From the NCBI GenBank assembly GCA_905213265.1, contig CAJMHR010000017.1:1-44210 (forward strand): a stretch of 44,210 nt of DNA. Direction: 5' to 3'. Origin of the DNA: an uncultured Collinsella sp. GTDB taxonomy: Bacteria; Actinomycetota; Coriobacteriia; Coriobacteriales; Coriobacteriaceae. Position numbers and translations under genes: made by a program. Under the pieces are notes generated by a model that ran no database searches, was not told where the DNA came from, and worked only from the letters and a program-made list of their open reading frames with translations. Numbering within the stretch: the first letter of the stretch is position 1; the number at the start of each line of letters is the position of its first letter. Positions 5,256 through 13,665 of the stretch are shown one piece after another.

Positions 5256-8033
5256 TTATTTCCTACCAAATTTAATCTTGATGGCGCGCTTCAAAGCATA
5301 CTTGCCCAGGCTCGGGAGCTTTTGCTCGTATTTGACCATCGTGGAGCACTCGGGACGGTCGCGATCCAGATGGATGGCGTCGAACGCGCACTTGGTGGTG
5401 CACAGGCCGCAGCCGATGCACTTGTTGGGGTCGACGATCGAGGCGCCGCAGCCCAGGCAGCGGGCGGTCTCGGCGCGCACCTGCTCCTCGGTAAAGGTCT
5501 CAACATACTCGCTAAACGGCGCAGCCTTCTCGCGTTCGCGGTCCACATGCGCAACCTCGCGGCTCGCGTTGTCGTAGCTCTCGAGCACAACGTCGTCGCG
5601 GTCGAGCGCGGTGTAGCGGCGCTGATTGCGGCCGATGGTGAGCGTGGATCCCGGCTGCACAAAGCGATGGATGGACACGGCGGCCTCGTGGCCGGCGGCG
5701 ATAGCGTCGATGGCAAAGCTGGGGCCGGTGTAGACGTCGCCGCCCACAAAGATGTCTGGCTCGGCGGTCTGGTAGGTCTGGGGATCGGCAAGGGCACCCT
5801 GGCCGCGGCCGAGCTCCACCTTGGAGCCAGCCAGCAGGTCGCCCCACACAATGGACTGGCCAATCGACATGACGACACGGTCGGCATCGACACGGCGCAG
5901 ATCGTTCTCGTCGTACTCGGGCGCAAAACGGCCCTCGTCGTCAAAGACACGCGTGCAGCGCTTGAAGGTGATGCCGCACACACGACCGGCCTCGTCCAGG
6001 TGAATTTCCTTGGGGCCCCAGCCGCAGCTGATGTGCGCGCCGTCCTCAACGGCCTCGCGACGCTCCTCCTCGCTGGCGGGCATCTGGGCCTCGCTCTCCA
6101 GGCAGAACATCTCAACGTGCTCGGAACCCAGACGGCAGGCGTTGCGGGCAACGTCGATGGCCACGTTGCCGCCGCCCACCACAATGGTGCGGCCGGACAG
6201 GGTATCAATCTTGCCGCTGTTAACCTCGCGAAGGAAGTCGACGGCCACGGTCACGTCCTCGGCATCCTCGCCCGGAATGCCGGCAAGGCGGCCGCCCTGG
6301 CAGCCAATGGCAACGTAGAAGGCCTTAAAGCCCTGCTCGCGCAGCTCGTCGAGCGTCACGTCTCGACCGACTTCCACGCCATAGCGGAACTCGGCACCCA
6401 TCAGGCGAATGACTTCGACCTCGGCCTCAATGACGTCCTTCTGCAGCTTAAAGCTGGGAATGCCGTAGGTGAGCATGCCGCCCGGGCGCTCGTTTTTCTC
6501 GAACACGACGGGCTTGTAGCCCTTCTCGGCCAGGTAGAAAGCGCAGGACAGGCCGGCCGGACCGGCGCCGATGATGGCGATCTTCTGATCGAAGCCGCCG
6601 GCGCGCGTCGGCGTCACCACGGGCGGGACATAGCGGGTCGCGGCATCCAGATCGCGCTGGGCGATGAACTTCTTGACCTCGTCGATGGCCACGGCGGCGT
6701 CCACACGGCCGCGAGTGCAGGCATCCTCGCAGCGGCGGTTGCACACGCGGCCGCAGATGGCGGGCAGCGGGTTCTCACGCTTGATGAGCGCCAGCGCCTC
6801 GTCATAGCGACCCTGAGCCGCGAGCTTCAAATAGCCCTGAACGGCGACATGCGCGGGGCAAGCCGTCTTGCAGGGCGCGGTGCCGGACTCATGCGTCTCG
6901 ATGCGGTTGTCGTTGCGGTAGTTGGGCGACCACTTGGTGTGGTCCCACTTGGTAGCGTCGGGCAGCTCCTGGCGCGGATACTCGGGCACCTGTCCGCCGG
7001 CCTTTTTGCTGCAGAGCTTCTGGCCCAGCTTGGCAGCGCCGGCCGGACACACCTCAACGCAGCGACCGCAGGCTACGCACTTGTCCTTCTCGACCTTGGC
7101 GACATAGGCCGAGCGCGACAGGTTGGGCGTGTTGAACAGCTGCGAGGTGCGCAGGGCGTAGCACACGTTGACGTTGCAGTTGCAGATGGCGAAGATCTTG
7201 TTCTCTCCGTCGATATTGGTGATCTGGTGCACAAAGCCGTTGTCCTCGGCCTGGCGCAGGATGTCGTAGACCTCGTCGCGCGTCACGTAATGGCCGCGGT
7301 CGGTCTCGACCACATAGTCGGCCATATCGCCCACGGCAATGCACCAGTCGGCGGGGTCGTCGGCGCAGCCCTCGCCCATCACGCGACGGCTCGCGCGGCA
7401 GCTGCAGGTGCTGGCGGCATATTTGCCATCGTATTTGTCGAGCCAATGCTCGATATGCTCGATCGGCACCGACGTGCTCGCGGCATCGATAGCCTTCTCG
7501 ACCGGAATGACATGCATGCCGATGCCGGCACCACCGGGCGGCACCATCGGCGTGGCCTTGGACAGCGGTCCCTTGGACGCCTGCTCAAAGAACTTGGCAT
7601 AGACCGGATGCTCCTCGAGCTGGCTCACGCGCATGTTGAGGAACTCGGCGGAACCCGGCACCAGCATGGGCAGCACCCACTGCTTGGCGCGCTCGGGGTT
7701 TTCCCAGTTGTACTCGAGCAGACCCGTGTAGCTCATGTCGTCGAGCATCTTCTCGATATCGGCTTCGGGCATGCCGGTGAGCTTGACCATCTCGGGCAGC
7801 GTATAGGGACGGCGCATCTTCATCTTGCAGAGCACTTCGGCCTGCTCGTCGGTTGCGGCCTCGGCAAACGACCAGTACTCGTAGCCCAGCAGCTCATCGC
7901 GATGCAGCAGACGGTTGGTGCAGTGCTCGCACAGCTTGACGATGGCCTCACGCGGATGCTCCGGCAGCGGCGGCACGAACTCCGAACCGATGTCGGGCTC
8001 GGTGTAGCTAATCCCCGGTCCGTTGAGAATCAT
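5256..8033 (-). CDS. Large iron-sulfur flavoprotein oxidoreductase (GltD-like with N- and C-terminal ferredoxin modules)
   Basis: A 925-residue cytoplasmic redox protein with no membrane segment. Order of parts: an N-terminal winged-helix-like region (about 60-120) and Cys-rich module with CEHC, CSCRASRR (about 209) and ICNCNVNVC (about 284); a 4Fe-4S motif CVACGRCVEVCPAG (about 314); a GltD/dihydropyrimidine-dehydrogenase type Fe-S domain CKTACPAH...CGRVCNRRCEDAC (about 386-450); an FAD site IIGAGPAGLSCA (about 484); an NAD(P)H site VVGGGNVAIDVAR (about 616); and a C-terminal CLGCG...CIGCGLCTTKC ferredoxin (about 858-890). The chemistry implied is electron transfer between NAD(P)H, FAD and several Fe-S clusters; the substrate is unknown. 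ATG 8033 follows GAAGGGA; longer in-frame starts cross the operator region. Divergent from tetR and probably controlled by it; hypA follows 33 bases on. Confidence 0.85.
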   Translation of the reverse strand: MILNGPGISYTEPDIGSEFVPPLPEHPREAIVKLCEHCTNRLLHRDELLGYEYWSFAEAATDEQAEVLCKMKMRRPYTLPEMVKLTGMPEADIEKMLDDMSYTGLLEYNWENPERAKQWVLPMLVPGSAEFLNMRVSQLEEHPVYAKFFEQASKGPLSKATPMVPPGGAGIGMHVIPVEKAIDAASTSVPIEHIEHWLDKYDGKYAASTCSCRASRRVMGEGCADDPADWCIAVGDMADYVVETDRGHYVTRDEVYDILRQAEDNGFVHQITNIDGENKIFAICNCNVNVCYALRTSQLFNTPNLSRSAYVAKVEKDKCVACGRCVEVCPAGAAKLGQKLCSKKAGGQVPEYPRQELPDATKWDHTKWSPNYRNDNRIETHESGTAPCKTACPAHVAVQGYLKLAAQGRYDEALALIKRENPLPAICGRVCNRRCEDACTRGRVDAAVAIDEVKKFIAQRDLDAATRYVPPVVTPTRAGGFDQKIAIIGAGPAGLSCAFYLAEKGYKPVVFEKNERPGGMLTYGIPSFKLQKDVIEAEVEVIRLMGAEFRYGVEVGRDVTLDELREQGFKAFYVAIGCQGGRLAGIPGEDAEDVTVAVDFLREVNSGKIDTLSGRTIVVGGGNVAIDVARNACRLGSEHVEMFCLESEAQMPASEEERREAVEDGAHISCGWGPKEIHLDEAGRVCGITFKRCTRVFDDEGRFAPEYDENDLRRVDADRVVMSIGQSIVWGDLLAGSKVELGRGQGALADPQTYQTAEPDIFVGGDVYTGPSFAIDAIAAGHEAAVSIHRFVQPGSTLTIGRNQRRYTALDRDDVVLESYDNASREVAHVDREREKAAPFSEYVETFTEEQVRAETARCLGCGASIVDPNKCIGCGLCTTKCAFDAIHLDRDRPECSTMVKYEQKLPSLGKYALKRAIKIKFGRK

Positions 8034-8126
8034 GGTTGTCCCTTCTCTTGCCACAGCCCGGCGAGACCGCGGCACCCCTCTTTTTTGCAGGCCGGGCATG
8101 CCCCCATGCCGTTCACCCGCCATTAG

Positions 8127-8164
8127 TTGACATTGTGTCAAAAATAGTATTGACGAACCGTCAA
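8127..8164. promoter_or_regulatory. Two perfect 15-bp palindromes, probable TetR operators
   Basis: TTGACATTGTGTCAA (8127-8141) and TTGACGAACCGTCAA (8150-8164) share the pattern TTGAC(A/G)-N3-(T/C)GTCAA and are centred 23 bp apart. They fill the spacer between the divergent flavoprotein and tetR genes and would overlap both promoters. TetR-family proteins usually bind such palindromes next to their own gene. Binding is inferred. Confidence 0.75.
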
Positions 8165-8222
8165 CAATATTCAAGACTGTTAGGCGAACGGTCAGGCAAA
8201 AGAGGATGAAAGGCGGCAAAAC

Positions 8223-8885
8223 ATGGGCAACAACACAGCAGATACCTCTGTGGTCGATGCCGTTCCCGCATCCGATAGCGCGGCAAAGCGCCTGACGGGC
8301 GACGAACGCCGTCGCGAGATCCTCGATGCCGTGCGCACCGTAAGCTCCGAGCTGGGCGTGTCCCACCTATCGGTATCGGCCGTGACCAAGCGAGCCGGCT
8401 GCACGCGTTCATTGTTCTACCACTACTTTGCCGATATGGACGCCGCCGTCACCGCCGTCATGGACGAGGCGATCGACGGCTTTATCTCCGAGCTCGAGCA
8501 GTGGAATGCCAACCGCATCGCCGGTGATATCGAGGGCGCACTCGACACCGTCGCCCCGCTCTTTAAGCGCCTGGTCGCCAGCGGCCACGAGCTGCCGAGT
8601 ACGCTCACCTCAAGCAGCGGCGCGCTCTACGGCGGCTTTTTGCACAACGTGGTCCAGCGCGTGGCGCAGTATATCTGCGACACCATCGTGGTGGACTTTG
8701 TCGCCCATCATGAGCTACGCATCGACCATGTCTACGAGACGTTCTACACCCTCATCATGGGGTTGTTGATGTATATCCGCACGCACCCCGATGTGCCCGA
8801 CGAGACGGTCAAGGAAATCATCGCCTCGACACTCCACATCGAGGGCTATACCGCCAAGTATCCGGAGCGCAAGCCCCAGAACTGA
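8223..8885 (+). CDS. TetR/AcrR family transcriptional regulator
   Basis: A 220-residue DNA-binding protein. After a low-complexity N-terminus of about 25 residues comes the TetR helix-turn-helix (about 27-75): RREILDAVRTVSSELGVSHLSVSAVTKRAGCTRSLFYHYFADMDAAV. The remaining all-helical domain (about 80-215) is the ligand-binding and dimer part and does not reveal the ligand. It is divergent from the flavoprotein gene and reads into the membrane-protein gene 63 bases downstream. The two palindromes upstream are the obvious operators, so autorepression and control of the flavoprotein are likely. Confidence 0.9.
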   Translation: MGNNTADTSVVDAVPASDSAAKRLTGDERRREILDAVRTVSSELGVSHLSVSAVTKRAGCTRSLFYHYFADMDAAVTAVMDEAIDGFISELEQWNANRIAGDIEGALDTVAPLFKRLVASGHELPSTLTSSSGALYGGFLHNVVQRVAQYICDTIVVDFVAHHELRIDHVYETFYTLIMGLLMYIRTHPDVPDETVKEIIASTLHIEGYTAKYPERKPQN

Positions 8886-8948
8886 CGACATTTGGCCAAA
8901 CTGCCCGCGATCAGAAGAGGGGCCGCGGGCGTGTGAAAGGAGAGCAGC

Positions 8949-9956
8949 ATGCTGTTCGATGTTTGGGGTAGCGATACCCTTATCCACTGGGCCGGCTGGG
9001 CCATGGTCTTTATTGGCCTGATCGCGCTCAACGAGGTCGGCCGCCGCACCAAGCTGGGCGCGGCAATCATCTTTGGCGTGGCTCCGCTGGCCATGACCAT
9101 CTACTGCGTCGCCATCGCCATCGGCGTCTCACAGGGTGCCGAGTGGGCGCTCACCAACCCCACCCATGTGTACCAGAACAGCTGGTTCCACTACGCCAAG
9201 GTATACGCGGCGCTGGCCGGTTGCTGGGGCTTCATTGCCATTAAGTACCAGTGGGGAAAGATCGGCAAGGCGCATTGGTTCCGCGCGTGGCCGTTTGTGA
9301 TCGTCGCCATCAACATCATGATCGCCGTCGTGTCCGACTTCGAGAGCGCCTATCACTTCTTTGTCCTGGGCGAGTCCACCTGGGTCACCTCCGAAGGTGC
9401 TACGCAGCTGGCCGGCTGGAACAACGTGTTCAACGGCATCGCCGGTATCATCAACATCTTCTGCATGACCGGTTGGTGGAGCGTCTACGCCTCCGAGGAT
9501 CAGACCGACATGCTGTGGCCCGACATGACCTGGGTCTACATCATCGCCTACGATATCTGGAACTTCTGCTACACCTACAACTGCCTGCCCACCCATTCCT
9601 GGTTCTGCGGCTTTGCGCTGCTGCTGGCGCCCACCGTCGCCGCCTTTATCTGGAACAAGGGCGGCTGGATCCAGAACCGCGCCTTTACGCTGGCCATTTG
9701 GTGCATGTTTGCCCAGGTGTTCCCGTACTTCCAGGAGGAGTCCATCTTTGTGACCCACTCCACGCTCGACCCCGGCGCCGCCACCGCGGTCTCGATCGCC
9801 GCACTGGTCGCCAACGTCGCCGCGATCATCTACATCGCCTACCGCGCCAAGAAGCTCGGCCGCAATCCCTACAAGCAGGACGTCTTTGAGGGCACCAGCG
9901 ATTGGGAGAAGGCTACCGCTCGCCGCGCCAAGGTTGATTACGCGCACGCTGAGTAA
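8949..9956 (+). CDS. Polytopic Trp-rich membrane protein (possibly DUF5692-like)
   Basis: A 335-residue integral membrane protein with about nine hydrophobic segments: roughly residues 12-30, 37-60, 75-95, 110-132, 153-176, 196-216, 220-240, 246-265 and 277-300, then a charged cytoplasmic tail (KKLGRNPYKQDVFEGTSDWEKATARR). It is unusually rich in Trp, Tyr and Phe, with runs such as TGWWSVYASEDQTDMLWPDMTW and IIAYDIWNFCYTYNCL in the middle, suggesting an aromatic-lined pocket. No transporter signature is recognised; the family may be DUF5692, from memory and unverified. AAAGGAGAGCAGC precedes the ATG. It is downstream of tetR and opposite the flavoprotein, so it may be a transporter or membrane partner of that enzyme. 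Function unknown. Confidence 0.75.
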   Translation: MLFDVWGSDTLIHWAGWAMVFIGLIALNEVGRRTKLGAAIIFGVAPLAMTIYCVAIAIGVSQGAEWALTNPTHVYQNSWFHYAKVYAALAGCWGFIAIKYQWGKIGKAHWFRAWPFVIVAINIMIAVVSDFESAYHFFVLGESTWVTSEGATQLAGWNNVFNGIAGIINIFCMTGWWSVYASEDQTDMLWPDMTWVYIIAYDIWNFCYTYNCLPTHSWFCGFALLLAPTVAAFIWNKGGWIQNRAFTLAIWCMFAQVFPYFQEESIFVTHSTLDPGAATAVSIAALVANVAAIIYIAYRAKKLGRNPYKQDVFEGTSDWEKATARRAKVDYAHAE

Positions 9957-10026
9957 CGTGCCTGGCACAAACGGCGCTTGAATGTGAAGCCGCCTGGCCG
10001 ACTCCGCGCAATGCAACGTATCGCAT

Positions 10027-10066
10027 GCCCCCGGAAAGCGATTCGTCCGCTTTCCGGGGGCTTTTT
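10027..10066 (+). terminator. Strong Rho-independent terminator after the membrane protein
   Basis: GCCCCCGGAAAGCG (10027-10040) pairs perfectly with CGCTTTCCGGGGGC (10048-10061) around a 7-nt loop and is followed by TTTTTG. It ends the tetR-membrane protein unit. Confidence 0.9.
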
Positions 10067-10187
10067 GCTGTTGCGAGGATGCGGCCGAACGATGCGCTCA
10101 GGTTAAATCGGATCTTATATTTCGTATGCGCTTTATATGGCTCCATTTTTGGGTACAGTGTTGAGCCGATATTGCATTGGGGGATAT

Positions 10188-11669
10188 ATGAGCGATGAGA
10201 CGTATGGCCGCGAGGATGCGGCCCAGGATGCGGAAGCATGTGCCGAAGCCCTGGAGAGCCTTGACCGGATCGCGCTAGACGAGCTCTCGTTTAGCGATTC
10301 GGCCGTCGACGCGCAGGACGAGGTGCACGAAGACACTGAGGACGAAGGCAGCGACGCCAAAGACGCTCCTGACGAAGCCGAAGAGGACGAAAGCGAGGCC
10401 GGCAACCAGCCCGAATCCGACACGGGCGAGGAAACCGTCTTGCTCGACAGCTTGCCGGCCGAGGATTCGCTGACCCGCGAGCTTCCTGGCCTGGGTTCCG
10501 CACCAGCCGTGGACGAGACCATCGCCATGGGCGATATTCCCCTGCCGTCCGTTCCCTCGGCACGCGAGGCCGAGGTTCGCCATCGCAAGATGTCGCCCAA
10601 GCGCCGCAATCTGATGGTCGCCGGTGTCGTGGCCGTCGCGCTCGTCGCCGGCGGTGCAGGCTATGCTGCCTGGAACGGATATCAGCAAGAGCAGGCTGCC
10701 GCTGTCGCCGCCAATGCCCACACGATGATGTCAGTGCAGATTGGCGTGCATGCCGCGGGCCTCGACTGTTCCACCGGCTCCAAGATTCCCGTACAGGTAA
10801 GCGGTCAGGACGCTGATGGCTCCTCCGTGAGCGAAACGCTCTATGTTGACGAGCACGGCCGCGGCATTAAGCTGCTGCCCGGCGATTACACGTTCTCCAT
10901 CGCCGCCTCCCCTATCGCGGCCGACGGCACCATCTATACCGTCCCGACCACCAAGACGCAGGTCACCGTTAAGAGCGATGGACAGGATTTAAGTGCCCAT
11001 GCCGCCTTTAAGCTCAAGGTGCCTTCGGCCGACACGGTAACTGACGACCAGATCGATGCCGCCGCCAAGTATGCCGAGGAAGGCGGTGCGAGCTCCGCCG
11101 CGGTCGCAAAGGTACTCCAGCAGGCGGCAACCGCGCGACGCGACGCCGCAACCAACGCCGTGAGCTCCCGCAAGGCGCAGGCGGCCCGCGACGCCGATGC
11201 TCGACATAAGGCAACGGACCTGTATCAGCTCGATATTCCCGTTGAGTGGTACGGCAAAGTCGCGACTTGGCAAAACGGCAGCACGCTGTGCATCTATCTT
11301 GCCGGCGACACGAGCACGCCGCTTGTGACGCTTGTCACGGTGTGCGACGGCGAGAGCTTTACGCCCGATGAGGGCGACGCGGTTTTGGGTGCGGCCAATC
11401 TAGGCAACGGTTATACCGTCTACGCCAGCGGCCCCGTCTATCCGTACGTGGTGCCCCAGACCATCAACGGACGGACGCAGAACCCCGTGTCAACCTACCC
11501 CATGGACACGGCCATTGAGCTTGTCGAGCTTACGACCGGCAACCGCTACACCTATAGCCAGATCAAGAACGTACTGGTCGGCAAAGACGGCAAAGCCGAC
11601 ACCGCGACCAAACTCGAGACCGACTACCTCGCCCAGATTCTCCTGCCGAGCATCAAAGCCCAGGACTAG
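10188..11669 (+). CDS. Single-pass membrane protein with acidic cytoplasmic N-terminus, unknown function
   Basis: 493 residues from the ATG at 10188, which follows GGGGG; an upstream in-frame ATG at 10137 lacks a ribosome site. Residues 1 to about 130 are strongly acidic and low in complexity (runs of Asp, Glu, Ala, Ser). A basic stretch (KMSPKRRN) and one membrane helix (LMVAGVVAVALVAGGAGYAAW, about 138-160) follow, placing about 330 residues outside the cell. The outer part has a helical, Ala/Arg-rich middle (VAKVLQQAATARRDAATNAVSSRKAQAARDADARHK) and a beta-rich end (VEWYGKVATWQNGSTLCIYLAG). No family is recognised. It stands alone, with a strong terminator upstream and a convergent ATPase gene downstream. 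Confidence 0.75.
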   Translation: MSDETYGREDAAQDAEACAEALESLDRIALDELSFSDSAVDAQDEVHEDTEDEGSDAKDAPDEAEEDESEAGNQPESDTGEETVLLDSLPAEDSLTRELPGLGSAPAVDETIAMGDIPLPSVPSAREAEVRHRKMSPKRRNLMVAGVVAVALVAGGAGYAAWNGYQQEQAAAVAANAHTMMSVQIGVHAAGLDCSTGSKIPVQVSGQDADGSSVSETLYVDEHGRGIKLLPGDYTFSIAASPIAADGTIYTVPTTKTQVTVKSDGQDLSAHAAFKLKVPSADTVTDDQIDAAAKYAEEGGASSAAVAKVLQQAATARRDAATNAVSSRKAQAARDADARHKATDLYQLDIPVEWYGKVATWQNGSTLCIYLAGDTSTPLVTLVTVCDGESFTPDEGDAVLGAANLGNGYTVYASGPVYPYVVPQTINGRTQNPVSTYPMDTAIELVELTTGNRYTYSQIKNVLVGKDGKADTATKLETDYLAQILLPSIKAQD

Positions 11670-11742
11670 CCGGGCACAGCAAGGTGCTCCCCAACCGTGA
11701 TGAAGGAGCCAGGAGGTCCTGACCCCACAGGTCCATAGATGA

Positions 11743-13095
11743 TTAGGCAAGGAGCCACTTCCATGCGGGCATAACGTGTACCACACCGTGCTCGCATGGA
11801 ATATCGGTCTGTTCATCCATGGTAACGATTGCCGACTCGCCAAGATCGAACTGGGCCATCGAGGCATCAAGCGCGGCAATTTCGCGCTCGCGCGTTTTCT
11901 CACTTGCCATATCCGCGCTCACCTGAATCAGGCTATAAGCCCGCATGAGAAGTGCGTCCCCAGCAACAAAGTCCACCTCATGGCTTTTACTCTTCTCTTT
12001 GATCAGCAGACGGCAGACCGAGCCGGTCCTCACCGCGGGAGTCCTTCTTCTTAGCGCATTGAACACTGCGGTCTCGAGCCTCTGGCCCTGGTCCAATGCC
12101 GATGCGGGAGAGAATGCTCCAAACATCGCAGGATCGACAGCGTAGACCTTAGACGCAGACCGCATGTTATTTGCCAGTGAACGCGTGAACTCCGGCACAG
12201 AAAACAACAGGTAGGCGTCCTCATAATACTCAAGTAAGTCGCTGAGCGAATTACGACTGACGGGTATCTGCCTGCTCTTGAACTCGTTATACACTTTGTT
12301 CACCGACAGCTCTCGTCCCGAAGATGCCATACACCGCGTCAGGAACAGCGATGCCAGGCGAGGGTTCTTGACGTCGTAGCGTTCAACGACGTCCAGGGCG
12401 ACCGTTCGCGAAGCATATTCCTGTAGCAGCTGAATCGCGTCTGCGGGCGTCTGCCCAAGTGTCGCGATGAATCCCCCTCGTTCAAGATATCCGATCAGAT
12501 GATGTCGAAGCAGCGCCGCATCGCTCGGGGAAAAGGTCACATCTGGCTCGGGAACGTTCCCCGTCTTATATCGAACGTATTCCGAAAAGCTCAATGGAAA
12601 AAGCTCTCGCACAAGAGAACGACCCCTGAACTCGCTCTTAAGTTCTGAGGACAGCATCTTAGAAGAAGATCCCGTCACATAGACGGTCGCTTTCTCCGTA
12701 TCGACTACACGCCGCAGAAACGCACCCCATTCGGGAATTTCCTGGATCTCGTCAAAGAAAATATAAGCGCCCTCGGTTCGAGCAGCAGGATACAGCGCAT
12801 AGAACGTGTCGAGCACGTCCGCCAGCAGCGATGGCTCATACGGGCGCAAGCGCTCATCCTCAAAATTGAAGTAAAGCATCCGGTCAAGCTCGACGCCCCG
12901 GCTCTGAAGCCGCCGCATCTCCTGATACAGGCGATACGTCTTTCCACAACGGCGGGCCCCCACAATCACATTTACGATGTTGTCGCGCTTTGGCTCCTGT
13001 GGATTTCCTAGATCAAGGTCTCGCTCAAAGACCCGCGGAACCCCCTGCTGTTCAAAGTCCTTTATTTTCCGGGCGACCAAGTCGTTGAATGCCAT
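11743..13095 (-). CDS. AAA_14 / DUF4143 family ATPase
   Basis: A 450-residue ATPase of the AAA_14-DUF4143 type, a widespread accessory-gene family without a settled function. The Walker A motif is VGARRCGKTYR (about 46-56) and the Walker B motif is YIFFDEIQEIPEW (about 111-123), followed by the sensor-like VYVTGSSSKMLSSEL. The ELFPLSFSEYVRYK segment marks the family, and the C-terminal DUF4143 part has the PD-(D/E)XK-like LLIKEKSKSHEVDFVAGDALLMRAYSLIQVS. These genes are often laterally transferred. The base composition is less GC-biased than in flanking genes. A 12-bp perfect inverted repeat lies just upstream of the start, so tight control is likely. Confidence 0.88.
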   Translation of the reverse strand: MAFNDLVARKIKDFEQQGVPRVFERDLDLGNPQEPKRDNIVNVIVGARRCGKTYRLYQEMRRLQSRGVELDRMLYFNFEDERLRPYEPSLLADVLDTFYALYPAARTEGAYIFFDEIQEIPEWGAFLRRVVDTEKATVYVTGSSSKMLSSELKSEFRGRSLVRELFPLSFSEYVRYKTGNVPEPDVTFSPSDAALLRHHLIGYLERGGFIATLGQTPADAIQLLQEYASRTVALDVVERYDVKNPRLASLFLTRCMASSGRELSVNKVYNEFKSRQIPVSRNSLSDLLEYYEDAYLLFSVPEFTRSLANNMRSASKVYAVDPAMFGAFSPASALDQGQRLETAVFNALRRRTPAVRTGSVCRLLIKEKSKSHEVDFVAGDALLMRAYSLIQVSADMASEKTREREIAALDASMAQFDLGESAIVTMDEQTDIPCEHGVVHVMPAWKWLLA

Positions 13096-13102
13096 AATTC
13101 TC

Positions 13103-13164
13103 CAATCTTGCTCTCTAGCTAATCAAAATTATACCTATTCTTGATTAATTGAAGAGCAAGATTG
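13103..13164. promoter_or_regulatory. Operator-like inverted repeat upstream of the ATPase gene
   Basis: CAATCTTGCTCT (13103-13114) and AGAGCAAGATTG (13153-13164) form a perfect 12-bp inverted repeat with a 38-base gap, 8 bases before the ATPase start. Within and beyond it lie further TAATCAA/TTGATTA half sites (near 13119, 13141 and 13172). The AT-rich gap can hold the promoter, so a bound protein could loop or block it. Confidence 0.55.
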
Positions 13165-13275
13165 TGTCTTACTTGATTAACACTTAGGCAAGTTTTTTCA
13201 CTATTACTGCTCGAAGGATGCCGAGTGGCTGAGAGGACAACCAAGCTCGAATGCGACTCCCTGGACAGTCGATTT

Positions 13276-13304
13276 GGGACGGGACTTTTTTGACTACCCG
13301 TCCC
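13276..13304. repeat. GGGACGGG hairpin in an intergenic stretch
   Basis: GGGACGGG (13276-13283) and CCCGTCCC (13297-13304) form a perfect 8-bp stem around a 13-base loop with six T residues. It lies between the divergent promoter region of the ATPase gene and the stop of the small Pro-rich gene (minus strand). It could terminate that gene, but no T tract follows the stem on the minus strand. Nothing else is seen in 13165-13338. Confidence 0.4.
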
Positions 13305-13338
13305 AGAAAATCATCGCCAAATTAGCTACTTGATGCAA

Positions 13339-13533
13339 CTAGCGCCAGGGGTCGGCTTCGAACAGCGGCTCGCGCTCGGGGCGGCGATCGCTGTAGGGAT
13401 CGTAGCCGTCATCGTCCTCGTTCTCGGCACGGATGCAGGGGTCGCACGGCTTGGGCGCCGGTTTCGGCGCGGGCCTTGGTGCGGCGGACGCTATCTCAGC
13501 CGCCGGTGCGTTCGTCTTGTTCTCGTCTTTCAT
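13339..13533 (-). CDS. Small Pro/Lys- then acid-rich protein, unknown function
   Basis: A 64-residue protein from the ATG at 13533, which is 8 bases after AAGGAG; a further in-frame ATG at 13551 overlaps the ribosome site and is not used. It consists of an Ala/Pro/Lys-rich half (APRPAPKPAPKPCDPC) and an acidic, Arg-containing half (ENEDDDGYDPYSDRRPE) ending FEADPWR. A CDPC pair could bind metal or form a disulfide. It has no membrane segment or signal peptide. No family is recognised. Coding is supported by the ribosome site and by a translation with clear compositional blocks, but it is short. Confidence 0.55.
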   Translation of the reverse strand: MKDENKTNAPAAEIASAAPRPAPKPAPKPCDPCIRAENEDDDGYDPYSDRRPEREPLFEADPWR

Positions 13534-13583
13534 CTGCATAGCTCCTTGCATCGCATCCGTTCAACATTATCGATTGTCGCACG

Positions 13584-13618
13584 AAAAAGGGCGGCGGACC
13601 CAATTGGATCCGCCGCCC
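13584..13618 (-). terminator. clpB terminator
   Basis: On the minus strand GGGCGGCGGA pairs perfectly with TCCGCCGCCC (arms 13609-13618 and 13589-13598) and is followed by TTTTTCG. It lies about 50 bases after the clpB stop. Confidence 0.9.
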
Positions 13619-13665
13619 TTGGCGTTTAGAGACGGCTGGCAGATTTTAAGGCATGTCCCATAAAT

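Noticed and set aside
5322..8126. 934-codon open frame on plus
   Set aside because: Antisense shadow of the flavoprotein gene caused by GC-rich codon use.
13216..13275. tRNA-like stretch GATGCCGAGTGGCTGAGAGG
   Set aside because: It resembles a serine/leucine tRNA D arm, but no acceptor, anticodon or T arm can be built around it.
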